From positions 1-49,348 of IMG/VR virus record IMGVR_UViG_3300046507_000289: a DNA stretch of 49,348 bases, one strand, 5' to 3'. Position numbers and translations under genes: made by a program. The stretch is from a virus. The notes beneath the pieces were generated by a model, which saw only the letters and a list, made by a program, of their open reading frames with translations, had not been told where the DNA came from and made no database searches. Positions 36,429-44,887 of this stretch are shown one piece after another. Position 1 is the stretch's first letter; the number at the start of each line of letters is the position of its first letter.

Positions 36429-38527
36429 CCGCAGCGCTGGACCTGAAACAATTTGAAAACGATGCAGGCGTGCGCCAGTCCATCCGGCGCGCGCAGAACC
36501 TGCTGCGCCCACCGCCCGACATCAAGCCGTCCGAATGGGCGGAACGGAATGTGCGCATCCCCGAAGGCAACGCCAAGCCAGGCCGCCTTCGGTTCGCTAA
36601 TGCTCCGTACCAGGTGGAACCCGTTGACCAGCTGGTGAACCCCGACTGCTACCGCGTGTCGCTGATGTGGGGCGCACAGGTTGGCAAGACGCTGGCCGCG
36701 CTGATTATGCAGGGCTTTTCCATCGAACTGCAGCCACGCAGCCAGATGATGATGCAGCCCAGCCGCGACGACTTGCTGACCTGGCTGGAAACGAAGTTCA
36801 ACCCGCTGGTGGATTCGACGCCCGAACTGAAGCGGCGCATAGCGAAGCCACGCGGGCGCGACGGCGTGAACAACCAGAAAATGAAGTCCTACCCTGGCGG
36901 GTTCCTGATGTTCGCCTGGTCCGGCAGCCCGAAGACCATGCGCGGACGTTCCGCGCCGCTGATCGTCTGTGATGAAGTGGACGGCTACGACGCCACTGCC
37001 GAAGGCCACCCGGTGGGCCTGCTGTGGCAGCGCGCCGCCACCTTCGGGGACGACCGCATGCTGGTGGAAATCAGCACGCCGACCGTCAAGGACGAAAGCT
37101 ACATTGAAAAGGCGTTCGAAGCTGGCGACCAGCGGCGGTTCCATGTCTGCTGCCCTGAGTGCGGGCACCTGCAGACCTTCAAGTGGGAGAACGTCAACTG
37201 GAAAGGCCGTGTGTCCACCGGCATTGACGACGCCGAAAAGGACATGGCCGACATGGACGCGCACGAACCGGCATCGGCGCTGTACGCCTGCGAGGGCTGC
37301 GGCGTGCTGCTGGACGACGGCCAGCGCGTGGCCGCGATCCGCAACGCGGTGCGTGACGGCGGCGGCTGGATCGCTGCCAAGCCGTTCAAGGGCCATGCGT
37401 CCTACCACCTGAACGAAATGTACAGCACGTTCCGCCGCCTGCGGGACATCGTGCAGTCCTACCTGGACAAGCTGGCTACCGACGACCTGCAGACCTTCGT
37501 GAACGTGTCGCTGTCGCGGACCTGGGAAGAGAAAGGCGAGAAGGCCGACCCGGCAAGTATGCAAGAGCGCGCGAAGCTGGAAGTGTGGCGCGCGCAGGTC
37601 CCAGCTGGCGGCGTGTACCTGACCGCTGGCGTGGACATGCAGATGGACCGCCTGGAAATCGAAGTGGTGGCCTGGGGTGAGGCGGAAGAATCCTGGTCCG
37701 TGGCCTATATCGTGCTGTGGGGCGACACGACCCAGCCAGACGTATGGGAAGACCTAGACACCCTGTGGGACGAAACCTACCTGCACGAATCCGGCGCGCA
37801 GCTGGAAGTCAAGGCCGCCGTGCTGGATACTGGCGGCACAAACGGCATGACCCAGGCGGCCTACAACTACCTGAAGGGCAAGACAGGGCGCAGGCTGTTC
37901 GCTGGTAAGGGCGTGCCAGGCTGGGACGTGCCGGTGGTTCAGGCACCCATGCGCAAGCAGTCGGGCCGCGTGAAGCGGAAAGTGGACCTGTTCAACGTCG
38001 GCGTGGACGGCGCAAAGGCCGTTGTGATGCGCCGCTGGGCGCGTGTCGAGCCGGGGCCAGGTTACTGCCACATTCCGCACGACCGTGAAGAAGAGTGGTT
38101 TAAACAGGCTACGGCGGAAAAGCTGGTGACGCGGTACGTGAAAGGCCAGCCGGTGCGCGAGTGGCACAAGCCGGACAAGGCGCGAAACGAAGCGCTGGAC
38201 TGCCGCGTGTATGCCTACGCGGCCCTGAAGATCATGAACCCGCCGCTGAAGCGCCTGTCCGAACGCATGCGCGCGCAGATGCCGGAAAAAGTACCGTTTA
38301 AACAGATTGAGCCAAAGGCGGCGCAGTCCCGCGAAGAGTGGGCGAAGGAAACCGCCAACAAGGCAATTCGTCTGCGCGACGCACTGGAAACGCTGCGCGA
38401 AACCAGGGCGGAAAAACCACCAGAGGAACCAAAACCCCAACCCAAGGAAACTGCGAAGGTGGAGCGACCCAGCAAGCCCGCAAAGCGGACTGCTGCGAAG
38501 CGCAAGAATTTCGCAACTACATGGTAG
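36425..38527 (+). CDS. Large terminase subunit (GpA-like ATPase/nuclease)
   Basis: A 700-residue protein of the lambda GpA family. RPPPDIKPSEWAERNVRIPEG is the characteristic N-terminal segment; Walker A-like WGAQVGKT (~residues 82-89), Walker B LIVCDEVDGY (~179-188), then zinc-like Cys motifs CCPECG and CEGCG, then the nuclease domain (TAGVDMQMDRLEIEVVAWGE.. and DCRVYAYAA). It cuts concatemers and drives DNA into heads. It carries two GTTTAAAC sites and ends with a Pro/Lys/Glu-rich tail that includes EKPPEEPKPQ. Confidence 0.95.
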   Translation: MTAALDLKQFENDAGVRQSIRRAQNLLRPPPDIKPSEWAERNVRIPEGNAKPGRLRFANAPYQVEPVDQLVNPDCYRVSLMWGAQVGKTLAALIMQGFSIELQPRSQMMMQPSRDDLLTWLETKFNPLVDSTPELKRRIAKPRGRDGVNNQKMKSYPGGFLMFAWSGSPKTMRGRSAPLIVCDEVDGYDATAEGHPVGLLWQRAATFGDDRMLVEISTPTVKDESYIEKAFEAGDQRRFHVCCPECGHLQTFKWENVNWKGRVSTGIDDAEKDMADMDAHEPASALYACEGCGVLLDDGQRVAAIRNAVRDGGGWIAAKPFKGHASYHLNEMYSTFRRLRDIVQSYLDKLATDDLQTFVNVSLSRTWEEKGEKADPASMQERAKLEVWRAQVPAGGVYLTAGVDMQMDRLEIEVVAWGEAEESWSVAYIVLWGDTTQPDVWEDLDTLWDETYLHESGAQLEVKAAVLDTGGTNGMTQAAYNYLKGKTGRRLFAGKGVPGWDVPVVQAPMRKQSGRVKRKVDLFNVGVDGAKAVVMRRWARVEPGPGYCHIPHDREEEWFKQATAEKLVTRYVKGQPVREWHKPDKARNEALDCRVYAYAALKIMNPPLKRLSERMRAQMPEKVPFKQIEPKAAQSREEWAKETANKAIRLRDALETLRETRAEKPPEEPKPQPKETAKVERPSKPAKRTAAKRKNFATTW
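38098..38105. repeat. GTTTAAAC palindrome, copy 10
   Basis: Coding, TGG TTT AAA CAG in the terminase. Confidence 0.8.
38296..38303. repeat. GTTTAAAC palindrome, copy 11
   Basis: Coding, CCG TTT AAA CAG in the terminase, 198 bases from copy 10. Confidence 0.8.
38410..38428 (+). repeat. 19-bp gene-boundary repeat, copy 5
   Basis: Coding copy (EKPPEE) in the terminase tail, 100 bases before its stop. Confidence 0.85.
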
Positions 38528-38534
38528 GGACATT

Positions 38535-39068
38535 TTGGACGGCATCGTTCCGGCACAGATCAAAGCAGGAATCAATTTCAGCAACCTGGTCACGCTGACG
38601 GCATACCCGGCACCGGACTGGTTGCTGACTGTTGCCCTGCGCGGCCCTGGCGTCATCGACCTGGCTGCAACGGCTGACGGCAGCCAGCATCGGCTGGCAG
38701 TCAGTGCCGTTGGCACCGCGACGTTTGCCCCTGGCCTGTACGCCTACAGCGCCCGCGTCACGCGCGGCGACGACGTGGTGGAGGTCGAGAACGGCACCAC
38801 CACCATCCTGCCCGACCTGGCGCAGTCCGGTGGCGGCGATGTCCGCAGCCACAATCGCATCGTCCTGGACAATATCCGCGCCGTCATCGCCAAGCGATCC
38901 ACGCTGGACCAGGACCGTTACCGAATCAACAACCGCGAACTGTACCGCACGCCACTGGCTGAGCTTCAGAAGCTGGAAACCACCTATGCGGCTCGCGTGG
39001 CAGCGGAAGAAGCTGCGGCGCGTGGCAAAAGCGTGCTGGGCCGCGTCATCAAAATGAGGCTCAATTGA
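38535..39068 (+). CDS. Head-tail adapter / gpW-position protein
   Basis: A 177-residue protein. TTG 38535 is chosen: TAGGGA lies six bases upstream and no ATG is available. The N-terminal two thirds are beta-rich (NLVTLTAYPAPDWLLTVALRGPG, LYAYSARVTRGDDVVEVENGTTTILPDLA). The end SHNRIVLDNIRAVIAKR..DRYRINNRELYRTPLAELQKLETTY resembles the gpW-like adapter pattern with strands and a helix. Its place between terminase and portal matches lambda W. Family assignment moderate. Confidence 0.65.
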   Translation: MDGIVPAQIKAGINFSNLVTLTAYPAPDWLLTVALRGPGVIDLAATADGSQHRLAVSAVGTATFAPGLYAYSARVTRGDDVVEVENGTTTILPDLAQSGGGDVRSHNRIVLDNIRAVIAKRSTLDQDRYRINNRELYRTPLAELQKLETTYAARVAAEEAAARGKSVLGRVIKMRLN

Positions 39069-40675
39069 CGCCAGAAGATTACATCAGGGAAGCGCGGCGC
39101 AGCGGCAGCGGCGTTCCGATTGTCCGGCAGCGCGAAGCAGTCGGCGCTGGCGTGTCCCTGCCCGCCCACTTGCCCACCCGCGCCGCCGCCCGCAACGTGG
39201 CCCGCACTGTCACCCGCATGTTCAAGGCTGGCGAGAACGACCGCCTGGTGGCTGGCTGGACTGGCACGCCGCTGACCGCAGACACCATCGTGCAACGTCA
39301 CCAGCACACGCTGGTGGCGCGTTCGCGCGAGCGCTACGCCAACGACGACCACGCAAAGGCGTTCGTCCGCATGGCCCGACAGAACATCGTTGGGCCGAAC
39401 GGCGTGCTGATGCAGGCCCAGGTGAAGACCGCACGCGGCAAGTCGGACAAGGAAGCGAACACGGCGCTGGAACTGGCCTGGGAACAGTGGGGCCACCGCA
39501 AGAACTGCGACGTTACCGGCACCGAATCCTGGCGTTCGCTGCAGACCAGCGCTGTGGTCAGCGCGGCCAAGGATGGGGAATTCCTGTTCCGCATGGTGTA
39601 CGGCGCTGACGCTGGGCCGTGGGGCTTCGCGCTGCAGATCATCGACCCGGTGCGCCTGCCCGTTGACTACGACGTGCAGAACCTGAGCGGCGGAAGCAAT
39701 TTCATCCGCCATGGCATCGAGTTCACCCGGTATGGCCGCCCAATCGCCTACCACCTGACCACGACCGACGAAAACGGCTATGACTACCAGTACGGCGGGC
39801 GCAACTATGTGCGCATCCCGGCTTCGGAAATCATCCACGGCTTCCGCAAAGACATGGTGGGTCAGAAGCGCGGCCTGCCCTGGATGGCGACGACGCTGTA
39901 CAGCATGCGCCACCTGGGCGGGTTCGAAGAAGCGGCCATCATCAATGCCCGCATCGGCGCGTCCAAGATGGCGTTCATGGCGTTCAAGGACGGCAGTGGC
40001 GGCGAAGAATACGACGAAGACAACCCGCCTGAAATCGAAATCGAGCCTGGCACCATGGGCATCCTGCCCAGCGGCGCGAGCATCGAAAAGTTCGATCCGC
40101 AATTTCCGTCCGCCGAGTTCGCGCCGTTCACGAAGTACATGCTGCGCAAGATGGCCGCTGGCCTGGGCGTGCCGTACAACGAATTCGCCGCCGACCTGGA
40201 AGGCGTCAACTTCAGCAGCATCCGCCAGGGAACGCTGGACAGCCGCGAACACTGGAAGGAACTGCAGGAATGGCTGATTGAACAGCTGGTGCAGCCTGTG
40301 TTCGAAGCCTGGCTGACCTACTCGCTGCTGGCGGGCCGCATCAACGGCCTGAACCCGGCGAATCTGGCCCGATATAGCGCCGTCACCTGGCAGCCGCGCC
40401 GCTGGGACTGGATCGACCCGCGCGCCGACAACGACGCGAACGTGAGCGCGAAAAACAATTTCCTGAAGTCGCCCAGCACGATCATCCGCGAAGGCGGGCG
40501 CGATCCTGGAGCCGTGTACGCCGAAACCGCCGCCGACGTGCGCGCGCAGATCGACGCACTGGTGGCCGAAGGCATCCCGAAGGAAGACGCCGTTGAAATG
40601 GTCAAGATGAGTTTTGGCATTCAGCCGAAGCCGCCAGCGCCCGCAAAACCACCACCGAAAGCATCCGATGAATAA
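39065..40675 (+). CDS. Portal protein (lambda family)
   Basis: A 536-residue portal starting at TTG 39065 (ATGAGG upstream), overlapping its neighbour's stop. Family hallmarks are PLTADTIVQRHQHTLVARSRERYANDDHAKAFVRMARQNIVGPNG, ALELAWEQWGHRKNCDVTG, EIIHGFRKDMVGQKRGLPWMATTLYSMRHLGGFEEAAIINARIGASKM and PYNEFAADLEGVNFSSIRQG. It forms the ring through which DNA enters. The end QPKPPAPAKPPPKASDE holds a decayed copy of the 19-bp repeat (40643-40661). Confidence 0.95.
   Translation: MTPEDYIREARRSGSGVPIVRQREAVGAGVSLPAHLPTRAAARNVARTVTRMFKAGENDRLVAGWTGTPLTADTIVQRHQHTLVARSRERYANDDHAKAFVRMARQNIVGPNGVLMQAQVKTARGKSDKEANTALELAWEQWGHRKNCDVTGTESWRSLQTSAVVSAAKDGEFLFRMVYGADAGPWGFALQIIDPVRLPVDYDVQNLSGGSNFIRHGIEFTRYGRPIAYHLTTTDENGYDYQYGGRNYVRIPASEIIHGFRKDMVGQKRGLPWMATTLYSMRHLGGFEEAAIINARIGASKMAFMAFKDGSGGEEYDEDNPPEIEIEPGTMGILPSGASIEKFDPQFPSAEFAPFTKYMLRKMAAGLGVPYNEFAADLEGVNFSSIRQGTLDSREHWKELQEWLIEQLVQPVFEAWLTYSLLAGRINGLNPANLARYSAVTWQPRRWDWIDPRADNDANVSAKNNFLKSPSTIIREGGRDPGAVYAETAADVRAQIDALVAEGIPKEDAVEMVKMSFGIQPKPPAPAKPPPKASDE
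40643..40661 (+). repeat. Decayed copy of the 19-bp gene-boundary repeat
   Basis: CGCAAAACCACCACCGAAA, 14 of 19 identical, at the 3' end of the portal gene and 25 bases before the next ATG. Low similarity; position supports it. Confidence 0.35.
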
Positions 40676-42656
40676 GAAACTGCAGCAGCATTTGCGCGAG
40701 ATTCAGCAGCGCGGCGTCCAGTACCGGGCCGCCATCGTTGATTCGAAGACCATCGACGTTGAAGCGCGCACCGTCGAACTGGCGTTCGCCAGCGAAACCG
40801 AAAAGGTGGAGCGCTGGTACGGCATCGAAGTGCTGGGCCTGAATGCCGATGAAATCGACATGTCCCGCATGAACAACAGCGCGCCGGTCGTCTGGATGCA
40901 CGACCTGAAGGACCAGCGCGGCGTGGTTGTCCCTGGCACCGCCCGCGTGGACTCCGACCGTATCGCGCGCTGCACGGCGCGGTTCAGCCGCAGCGCTGAA
41001 GGTGAAAAGCTGTTCCAGGACATCATCGACGGCATCACCACGAAGGTTTCGGTGGGCTACACCGTCCGCAGCATGAAGCTGGTGGAAGAACGCGACGGCA
41101 TAGACGTGTACCGCATCGACGGCTGGCAACCCTACGAAGTCAGCATGTGCAGCGCGTCCGCCGACGACGAAAAAACCGGCGTGGGCCGTTCGCTGAATCC
41201 TGCGGAAAAACCACCAGAGGAAACACCGCCTGAACAGGTGGAAACTCCGTCCAGCATCGACATTTCCGCTGCAACGCGGGCACATACCAAGGAACCAAAA
41301 CACATGGAAAAGCAATACCGCTACTTCCGCGACGCGCGGGGATTCTGCAAGGTCGAGAAAGACCAGGAAGGCAACGACATCGGCCAGGTCGTCGTCCTGG
41401 AACCGGCAGGCGCTGAACGCAGCGCAGGCACCAGCGCCGAGCGCGCCCGCACCGACGGCATCCTGGCCCTGGCAGACAGCTATTCTGGCCAGCTGCCGCA
41501 GGCGCGCGACCTGGCCGCCAAGTTCATCAAAGAAGGCAAGACCGGCGAAGAGTTCCAGCGCGAACTGCTGGCCGAGTTCGGCAAGCGCAGCAGCACGCCG
41601 CTGTCCGAACAGTCGCAGAACCACGGCGGCGAAACCGGGATGTCGGAAGCCGATGTGCGCCGCTACTCGCTGGCCAACGTCATCCGCGCCCTGGCGAACC
41701 CGAACGACCAGAACGCGCAGAAAGCCGCCGCCTTCGAAATCGAATGCAGCGTGAACGCGCAGCGCACCCTGGGCAAAACTGCGCAGGGCATTCTGGTTCC
41801 GCCCGATGTCCTGTCGCGTGCGATGAGCACGACCCAGCAGGGCGCTGGCGCAACCATGGTGGACGTGTCGAAGATGTCCATGCTGGACCTGCTGCGCAAC
41901 CGCACCGTGATGATGCAAATGGCAACCGTCATCGGCGGCCTGGTCGGCAACGTGGACATTCCGAAGCAGGTTTCGGACGGCCAGGCTTACTGGCTGGGTG
42001 AAGGCCAGGACGCGACCGAAACCGGCTTCACCGTGGGCCAGATTTCCTTCGCGCCGAAGACCGTGGGCGCGTTCACCGACATCACCCGCCGTCTGCTGCA
42101 GCAGTCGAACCAGGCCGTGGACAGCCTGGTGCGCGCCGACCTGATGCGCGCCCTTGGCACGGCCATCGACCGCGCCGCGCTGTACGGCACCGGCAGCGAT
42201 TACCAGCCGCTGGGCCTGAAGGGCCAGAAGGGCATCAACGCCGTGGACTTCGCAACCGCGCAGAAGCCGACCTTCGCGGAACTGGTTCAGATGGAAACCG
42301 AAATTTCGGCGGACAACGCCGATGCGGGCAGCCTGGCGTACCTGATCCACTCGCGAATCCGTGGCCACGCCAAGACCGCACCGAAGTTCGGCGCGGGCAC
42401 CGAAGCAACCATCTGGGAACCGGGCAACACCATCAACGGCTACCGCACCGAAGTGACCAACCAGCTGGTGGCCAACGACGTGTTCTTCGGCAACTTCGCG
42501 GACTTCCTGATTCTGCTGTGGGGTGGCCTGGACCTGACCGTGGACCCTTACAGTCTGTCGAAGTCGGGCAGCATCCGCATCGTCGCGTTCCAGGACGTGG
42601 ACATGGGCCTGCGCCGCGCCGAGTCGATGTGCTGGGGTTCCGACCAGGTGGCGTAA
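40668..42656 (+). CDS. Prohead protease fused to HK97-type major capsid protein
   Basis: A 662-residue fusion; the ATG at 40668 overlaps the portal stop. Residues ~20-170 are an S78-type protease (VELAFASETEKVERWYGIEVLG, WMHD with His78, KVSVGY with Ser128). Residues ~175-190 contain EKPPEETPPEQ. Residues ~213-662 are the HK97-like capsid domain with a scaffold-like helical delta region (SGQLPQARDLAAKFIKEGKTGEEFQRELLAEF), then TLGKTAQGILVPPDVLSRAM, WLGEGQDATETGFTVGQISFAPKTVGAFTDITRRLLQQS and a strand-rich end. An internal ATG at 41304, with AAGGAA nine bases upstream, may give capsid protein alone. Confidence 0.93.
   Translation: MNKKLQQHLREIQQRGVQYRAAIVDSKTIDVEARTVELAFASETEKVERWYGIEVLGLNADEIDMSRMNNSAPVVWMHDLKDQRGVVVPGTARVDSDRIARCTARFSRSAEGEKLFQDIIDGITTKVSVGYTVRSMKLVEERDGIDVYRIDGWQPYEVSMCSASADDEKTGVGRSLNPAEKPPEETPPEQVETPSSIDISAATRAHTKEPKHMEKQYRYFRDARGFCKVEKDQEGNDIGQVVVLEPAGAERSAGTSAERARTDGILALADSYSGQLPQARDLAAKFIKEGKTGEEFQRELLAEFGKRSSTPLSEQSQNHGGETGMSEADVRRYSLANVIRALANPNDQNAQKAAAFEIECSVNAQRTLGKTAQGILVPPDVLSRAMSTTQQGAGATMVDVSKMSMLDLLRNRTVMMQMATVIGGLVGNVDIPKQVSDGQAYWLGEGQDATETGFTVGQISFAPKTVGAFTDITRRLLQQSNQAVDSLVRADLMRALGTAIDRAALYGTGSDYQPLGLKGQKGINAVDFATAQKPTFAELVQMETEISADNADAGSLAYLIHSRIRGHAKTAPKFGAGTEATIWEPGNTINGYRTEVTNQLVANDVFFGNFADFLILLWGGLDLTVDPYSLSKSGSIRIVAFQDVDMGLRRAESMCWGSDQVA
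41204..41222 (+). repeat. 19-bp gene-boundary repeat, copy 6
   Basis: Coding copy (EKPPEE) exactly at the junction of protease and capsid domains, 100 bases (start to start) ahead of the internal ATG 41304. Confidence 0.85.
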
Positions 42657-42679
42657 CCCGCCGCTGAACCGGCGACCAG

Positions 42680-42705
42680 AGGGCGGCCAAGCGCCGCCCT
42701 TTTTC
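42680..42705 (+). terminator. Intrinsic terminator after the capsid gene
   Basis: AGGGCGGC-CAAGC-GCCGCCCT (42680-42700) with TTTTC. Confidence 0.88.
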
Positions 42706-42728
42706 AAACCAACGGGGGATTCCTCAAC

Positions 42729-43055
42729 ATGAAACAAGTTGCAATCAAACTGACTTCGGCCATTGGCATCGGTGGCATCCTGTACCGCGCTGGCAGCGTC
42801 ATCGAAGTGTCGGACGAAGCCGCGAAGGACCTGCTGCGCCGTGGCAAGGGCGAACTGGCGACCGCCGCCGACGAAGAAGAGTACGAGGAAGGCGGCGACG
42901 ACTTCCCCGACCTGTCGAAGATGAGCAAGGCCAAGCTGCTGGAAATCGCGGCTTCCGGTGGCCTGACCGACATCACCGACGCCAACACCAAGGCCGAAAT
43001 CATCGCAGCCATCGAAGCTGCTGTGCAGGAGCGGGCGAAGGCCCAGGCCGAGTAA
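42729..43055 (+). CDS. Small acidic head-region protein with helical C-terminus
   Basis: A 108-residue protein. An N-terminal strand segment (KQVAIKLTSAIGIGGILYRAGSVIEVSDEAAKDLLRRGKGEL) like the HI1506-type phage head protein, a very acidic linker (DEEEYEEGGDDFPDLSKM), then a SAP/HeH-like helix pair (SKAKLLEIAASGG..ITDANTKAEIIAAIEAA). Such proteins sit between capsid and head-tail genes in lambda-type clusters and often follow a similar plan. Role probably in head completion. Confidence 0.7.
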   Translation: MKQVAIKLTSAIGIGGILYRAGSVIEVSDEAAKDLLRRGKGELATAADEEEYEEGGDDFPDLSKMSKAKLLEIAASGGLTDITDANTKAEIIAAIEAAVQERAKAQAE

Positions 43056-43087
43056 TTCAAACCATCATCCACTGAGGGCATAAACCC

Positions 43088-43459
43088 ATGTATCAACTGA
43101 CTTCCCTGGCCCTGACGGCCATTGCGATTGCGGCCCGCATCACCGCAAACACCAACGGCGCTGCCGTGGACGTGTCCGACTACACCGGCAACGCCCTGTT
43201 CACGCTGAACGCTTCGGCACCGGAAGGCGCTGCGCAGACCCTGGACGTGAAGCTGCAGACCAGCGCGGACGGCTCCACCGGCTGGGTGGACACCGGCATT
43301 TCGTTCGCCCAGGTTACGACCGCTGGCGGCGCGTCCTTCCAGACCGTCATGGCCAGCACGGACGGCTTCAAGCGCTACGTGCGCGCTGTCGGCACCGTGG
43401 GCGGTTCGTCGCCTGCCGTCACCTTCGGCATCACCATCACCGGCAAGAAAGCACGCTGA
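43088..43459 (+). CDS. Head decoration-like protein (Ig/beta-sandwich)
   Basis: A 123-residue, beta-strand rich protein (AAVDVSDYTGNALFTLNASAPEGAAQTLDVKLQTSADGSTGWVDTGISFAQVTTAGGASFQTVMASTDGFKRYVRAVGTVGG). The sandwich pattern and position after capsid genes suggest a decoration or stabilisation protein on the capsid. Sequence family not named. Confidence 0.68.
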   Translation: MYQLTSLALTAIAIAARITANTNGAAVDVSDYTGNALFTLNASAPEGAAQTLDVKLQTSADGSTGWVDTGISFAQVTTAGGASFQTVMASTDGFKRYVRAVGTVGGSSPAVTFGITITGKKAR

Positions 43460-43773
43460 TGCCTGCGCCAGCCTGGGAAGACCTGTCCGACTTCTTCGAT
43501 GCGGGCGAGTTCGCCACGGAAGCCGTGGTGCATTTCCAGGCTGGCGGTTCGCGTACTGTCACCGGCAACTACGAAGACCCCTACCTGGACGCCAAGGCTG
43601 GGGAATACGTCATGGACACCACGGAACCGCGATTCATGGCACCTGCCAGCGCACTGGTGGGCATCCGTCGTGGCGACACCATCCAGATACCCGGTGAAGG
43701 GGTCTTCGATATTCTTACCGGCCCGCAGCCAGACGGCACCGGCCTGGCCCAGCTGAAGCTGGCGAAGCAGTAA
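43459..43773 (+). CDS. Head-tail joining protein (FII / head-closure-like)
   Basis: A 104-residue protein overlapping the preceding stop. DLSDFFDAGEFATEAVVHFQAGGSRTVTGNYEDPYLD, then MAPASALVGIRRGDTIQIPGEGVFDILTGPQPDGTGLAQLKL follows the lambda gpFII (Phage_attach) plan with strand order and the RRGD-I-x-I turn. It caps the portal and accepts the tail. Confidence 0.8.
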   Translation: MPAPAWEDLSDFFDAGEFATEAVVHFQAGGSRTVTGNYEDPYLDAKAGEYVMDTTEPRFMAPASALVGIRRGDTIQIPGEGVFDILTGPQPDGTGLAQLKLAKQ

Positions 43774-44327
43774 TGTCCCTGCTGCACTTCGAAATCGACG
43801 CCCAGGGGCTGGAAGGCATCATCCTGGACCTGGGCGCGACCGAAAAGCAGGTGAAGTTCGCCATACATCGCGCCGTGGCCCGCACGGCCACCGCGCTGCG
43901 CACCATGGCGGCCCGCAGGCTGAAGGACGAACTGCAGCTGCGTACCATCCAGCTGCTGCGGCAGCGTCTGAAGTCCCTGCGCCTGCGCGTCACGGACGGC
44001 GACGGCATGACCCTGTGGTTTGGCCTGAACGACATGCCTGTGTCCTGGTTTAAGGGCACCCCGAAGCAGGACGCTAGTGGCGCGCGCTTCCGTGGCCAGG
44101 AATTCGCGGGCGCGTTCGTGGCAAAAAGCCGGTTCAAGGGCCGCAAGACTGTGTTTAAACGAAATGGCGACCAGCGCCTGCACATCACAGAGCAGCTGCT
44201 GCCCATCACCGACAAAGCCCAGGTGGTCATCGAAGATGAAATCTTCGTCCAGACTGAAACGATTTTTTGGCGGATATTCGAACGTGAGCTACGCGCCCGC
44301 GTGCGTTACCGCATTGGTGAGGCATGA
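43773..44327 (+). CDS. Minor tail protein Z-like
   Basis: A 184-residue protein beginning MSLLHFEIDAQGLEGIILDLGATEKQVKFAIHRAVARTATALRTMAARRLKDELQLR. The GpZ/prophage minor tail family pattern (helix, then LWFGLNDMPVSWFKGTPKQDASGARFRGQEFAGAFVA..FKGRKTVFKRNG) is clear. It completes the head-tail interface. GTTTAAAC at 44153 encodes the VFK of KTVFKRN. Confidence 0.83.
   Translation: MSLLHFEIDAQGLEGIILDLGATEKQVKFAIHRAVARTATALRTMAARRLKDELQLRTIQLLRQRLKSLRLRVTDGDGMTLWFGLNDMPVSWFKGTPKQDASGARFRGQEFAGAFVAKSRFKGRKTVFKRNGDQRLHITEQLLPITDKAQVVIEDEIFVQTETIFWRIFERELRARVRYRIGEA
44153..44160. repeat. GTTTAAAC palindrome, copy 12
   Basis: Coding, GTG TTT AAA CGA in the minor tail Z-like gene. Confidence 0.8.
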
Positions 44328-44887
44328 CGACTGAAACCAACCTGACGCAGCTGCACGACATCATCGTGGCCACGCTGCGCGCCCAGTTCCCCGCAATGAA
44401 GGCGGTGGAGTTCTACCGAGAAGGTCAGGATGGCCGCGAACCGCTGCGCGCCGAAGACCTGCCCGCCTGCATTCTGGATCTGACGGAACTGGAAGAGGAC
44501 CCCGAAGAGGAACCCGGCACCGGCCAGCTGGCCGCCCGCTTCCGTTTCGAAGCTGATCTGGTGCTGCCGTTCCGCGCCCTGCGCAGCAAGCTGGCAATAC
44601 GGCTGCAGGCGGCTTCGTTCGCGTCCTACCTGCGCAAGCAGTCCCGCTGGCCTGGCATCAATCAGGCTGGCCGCATCGAAGCCATCAACGCCTACAGAAG
44701 CGACTTCCAGCCGGAACTGGACCAATACGAGGTCTGGCGGGTCGAATGGCGGCAGCTGCTGCACATCGGCACCGACGTGTGGGCCGACCTGCCGGGTAGC
44801 CCTGGCACGCCGTCCACCGTGTTCCTGGGTGAGTTCCCGGAAATCGGCCCTGGTAACGAACCCAACTATGACCAGGTGGCACCGTGA
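44324..44887 (+). CDS. Tail completion-type protein, family uncertain
   Basis: A 187-residue protein overlapping the Z-like stop. It begins with a helical segment (TQLHDIIVATLRAQFPAMKAVEFYREGQDG), an acidic loop (EDPEEEPGTGQLAARF), then FRFEADLVLPFRALRSKLAIRLQAASFASYLRKQSRWPG, resembling tail terminator folds of the lambda gpU kind. It lies between Z and the spike gene V, so a role at the tail's head-proximal end is likely. Confidence 0.68.
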   Translation: MTTETNLTQLHDIIVATLRAQFPAMKAVEFYREGQDGREPLRAEDLPACILDLTELEEDPEEEPGTGQLAARFRFEADLVLPFRALRSKLAIRLQAASFASYLRKQSRWPGINQAGRIEAINAYRSDFQPELDQYEVWRVEWRQLLHIGTDVWADLPGSPGTPSTVFLGEFPEIGPGNEPNYDQVAP

